A DNA stretch of 52,506 bases, taken from Bacteriovoracaceae bacterium. GTDB taxonomy: Bacteria > Bdellovibrionota > Bacteriovoracia > Bacteriovoracales > Bacteriovoracaceae. Made by a program: the position numbers and the translations under genes. Below are positions 51,537 through 52,506 of the stretch, piece by piece (within the stretch, counting starts at the first letter, position 1; every line of letters begins with the position of its first letter). The notes under the pieces were generated by a model. The model was given only the letters and a program-made list of their open reading frames with translations, had not been told where the DNA came from and searched no databases. Where the stretch lies: positions 1 through 52,506 of the forward strand of contig JADHTQ010000028.1 in the NCBI GenBank assembly GCA_016784965.1. Direction: 5' to 3'.

Positions 51537-52506
51537 ATGGGACACTACCATGCAGCCTACTTGGGTATGACACCCAGAAGAGATATAAACCGAGAAATTC
51601 AAAGGCAACATCGCTACGTGCCACCCTACTGCCCAAATCACAATTGTGAGCTTCATATTAAAAATGTAGACCATGGCAATTTCTTTCACTGCCATGGCTG
51701 GAAGGTCATCAAACGGTTCCCTTATAAAACCAAGCGCTACAAATGCACTCGATGTGATAAAACCTTTTCATATACTTTCTTTAAACTCGATTATTGGCAG
51801 AAGAAGTGGGGGCTAAATCAGCGCATTTTTGAGCTTAACCGGGTGGGGGTATCTAAGCGGGAGTGTGGGAGAATGTTAGGTGTTAGTGAGCACCTCATTC
51901 GTGGCAGAGTCGAGAAGATGGCCCGTTTTGCTCTTTTAAAACATGCCCAGCTAACTCAGCAGTTGGAGATCGAAGAGCCCATTGTTTATGATGGCCTAGA
52001 AAATTTTTCATATTCACAATATGACCCAAACAACATAAATCACGCCATAGGCAAGGATTCTCTATTTACCTATGATTTCAACTTTGCTCCGATTAATCGC
52101 AATGGGAGGATGTCTCCACGTCAAAAGGAAGTGAAACTAATGCTAGAGAAGGCCTATGGGAAATACCCGCCTAGAGCGATTCGAACGAGCACTGAAAGGA
52201 TCTTTAAGCGCTTATTTGAGAAAGCTGGTAAGAATTCACTAATAATTTATAGTGACAATCACTTTCAATACCGCAGGGTAGTTGAGCGGGATATGAGGGA
52301 TATGCCCATTGTCCATATCACAATTCCAGCAAAAATCTATCGGAACTATCGCAACAAGCTATTTGCCGTCAATAATTTCGATATGCAAATTAGACACAAT
52401 AGTGCTGCCTTTAAAAGGGAAACCATCGCTTTTAGCAAACATACTGTTGCCATGGTAGATCAATGCATACTCTTTATGGCCTTCAAAAACTATATGCGCA
52501 GTAAGT
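51537..52506 (+). CDS. Zinc-ribbon DDE transposase (partial, runs off the window)
   Basis: An open frame from ATG 51537 (or the ATG at 51567) continues without a stop to the window edge, at least 323 codons. The N-terminus has a zinc ribbon (YCPNHNCELH, then CTRCDKTFSY), then a helix-turn-helix (LNRVGVSKRECGRMLGVSEH). A DDE-type core follows: Asp in IVYDGLENF, Asp in IIYSDNHFQY, and a third acidic residue probably in NNFDMQIRHN or KRETIAFSK. The layout is that of an insertion-sequence transposase; I cannot fix the IS family. The left end of the element must lie between the terminator and 51537; the right end is outside. Confidence 0.75.
   Translation, partial: MGHYHAAYLGMTPRRDINREIQRQHRYVPPYCPNHNCELHIKNVDHGNFFHCHGWKVIKRFPYKTKRYKCTRCDKTFSYTFFKLDYWQKKWGLNQRIFELNRVGVSKRECGRMLGVSEHLIRGRVEKMARFALLKHAQLTQQLEIEEPIVYDGLENFSYSQYDPNNINHAIGKDSLFTYDFNFAPINRNGRMSPRQKEVKLMLEKAYGKYPPRAIRTSTERIFKRLFEKAGKNSLIIYSDNHFQYRRVVERDMRDMPIVHITIPAKIYRNYRNKLFAVNNFDMQIRHNSAAFKRETIAFSKHTVAMVDQCILFMAFKNYMRSK

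Overview
The window looks like chromosome from an AT-rich Gram-negative bacterium. Outer-membrane efflux and barrel-like proteins, many lipoproteins and signal peptides, a fatty-acid cis/trans isomerase, GldA/F/G-type ABC genes and many family-less secreted proteins would fit the Bdellovibrionota (Bacteriovorax-like bacteria). That placement is inference from gene content, because no rRNA or other phylogenetic marker is present. Starts are mostly ATG with AGGAGG-like ribosome sites. TTG starts occur at 3739 and 21393, and a CTG start is possible at 50029.

Region by region. 1-3739: an orphan RHS C-terminal module, an unrecognised secreted protein, and an M23-peptidase-like lipoprotein paired with a small barrel-like protein. 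3985-10680: a gliding-type ABC export cluster (ATPase, permease, GldG-like subunit, DUF4340), followed by a DUF485/ActP acetate-symporter pair. 10730-21187, all on the minus strand: a DUF4143 AAA ATPase, then a heavy-metal (probably copper/silver) efflux locus. In transcription order this locus is DUF302, TolC-type channel, CusB-type adaptor, CusA-type RND pump, His-rich DUF3347 protein, ECF sigma factor, and a multi-TM partner that could be its anti-sigma. 21393-24183: adenylate kinase, then a membrane adenylate cyclase fused to TPR and a degenerate HD-GYP domain. 24248-31016, minus strand: an extremely arginine-rich secreted protein, a large lipase-like lipoprotein, an RlmL-type rRNA methyltransferase, a lone PD-(D/E)XK-like protein and a lipoprotein.

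31209-36824 is a compact lower-glycolysis operon: gpmI, two phosphofructokinases with different phosphoryl-donor signatures, and pyk. 36798-38708 is an opposing esterase plus ATP-grasp ligase pair. 39027-42692 holds a 1095-residue secreted Pro/Ala-rich protein converging on a small three-repeat cysteine protein. 42847-45122 is a tungstate-type ABC importer (tupABC). 45128-48152 is a cis/trans fatty-acid isomerase lipoprotein overlapping an FHA-domain gene. 48290-51374 holds two divergent secreted proteins of unknown function, the second closed by a clear intrinsic terminator. The window ends inside a zinc-ribbon transposase gene (51537-52506) that runs off the edge.

No tRNA, rRNA, CRISPR array or phage module was seen. 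The most unusual signals are the inverted repeat that pairs with the ribosome site of the efflux channel gene, the duplicated metal-binding modules in the CusB-type adaptor, the cyclase with a degraded HD-GYP, the paired PFKs, the Arg-rich and Cys-repeat secreted proteins, and the Cti-FHA gene pair. I could not point to one clearly new multi-gene defence or mobile system.
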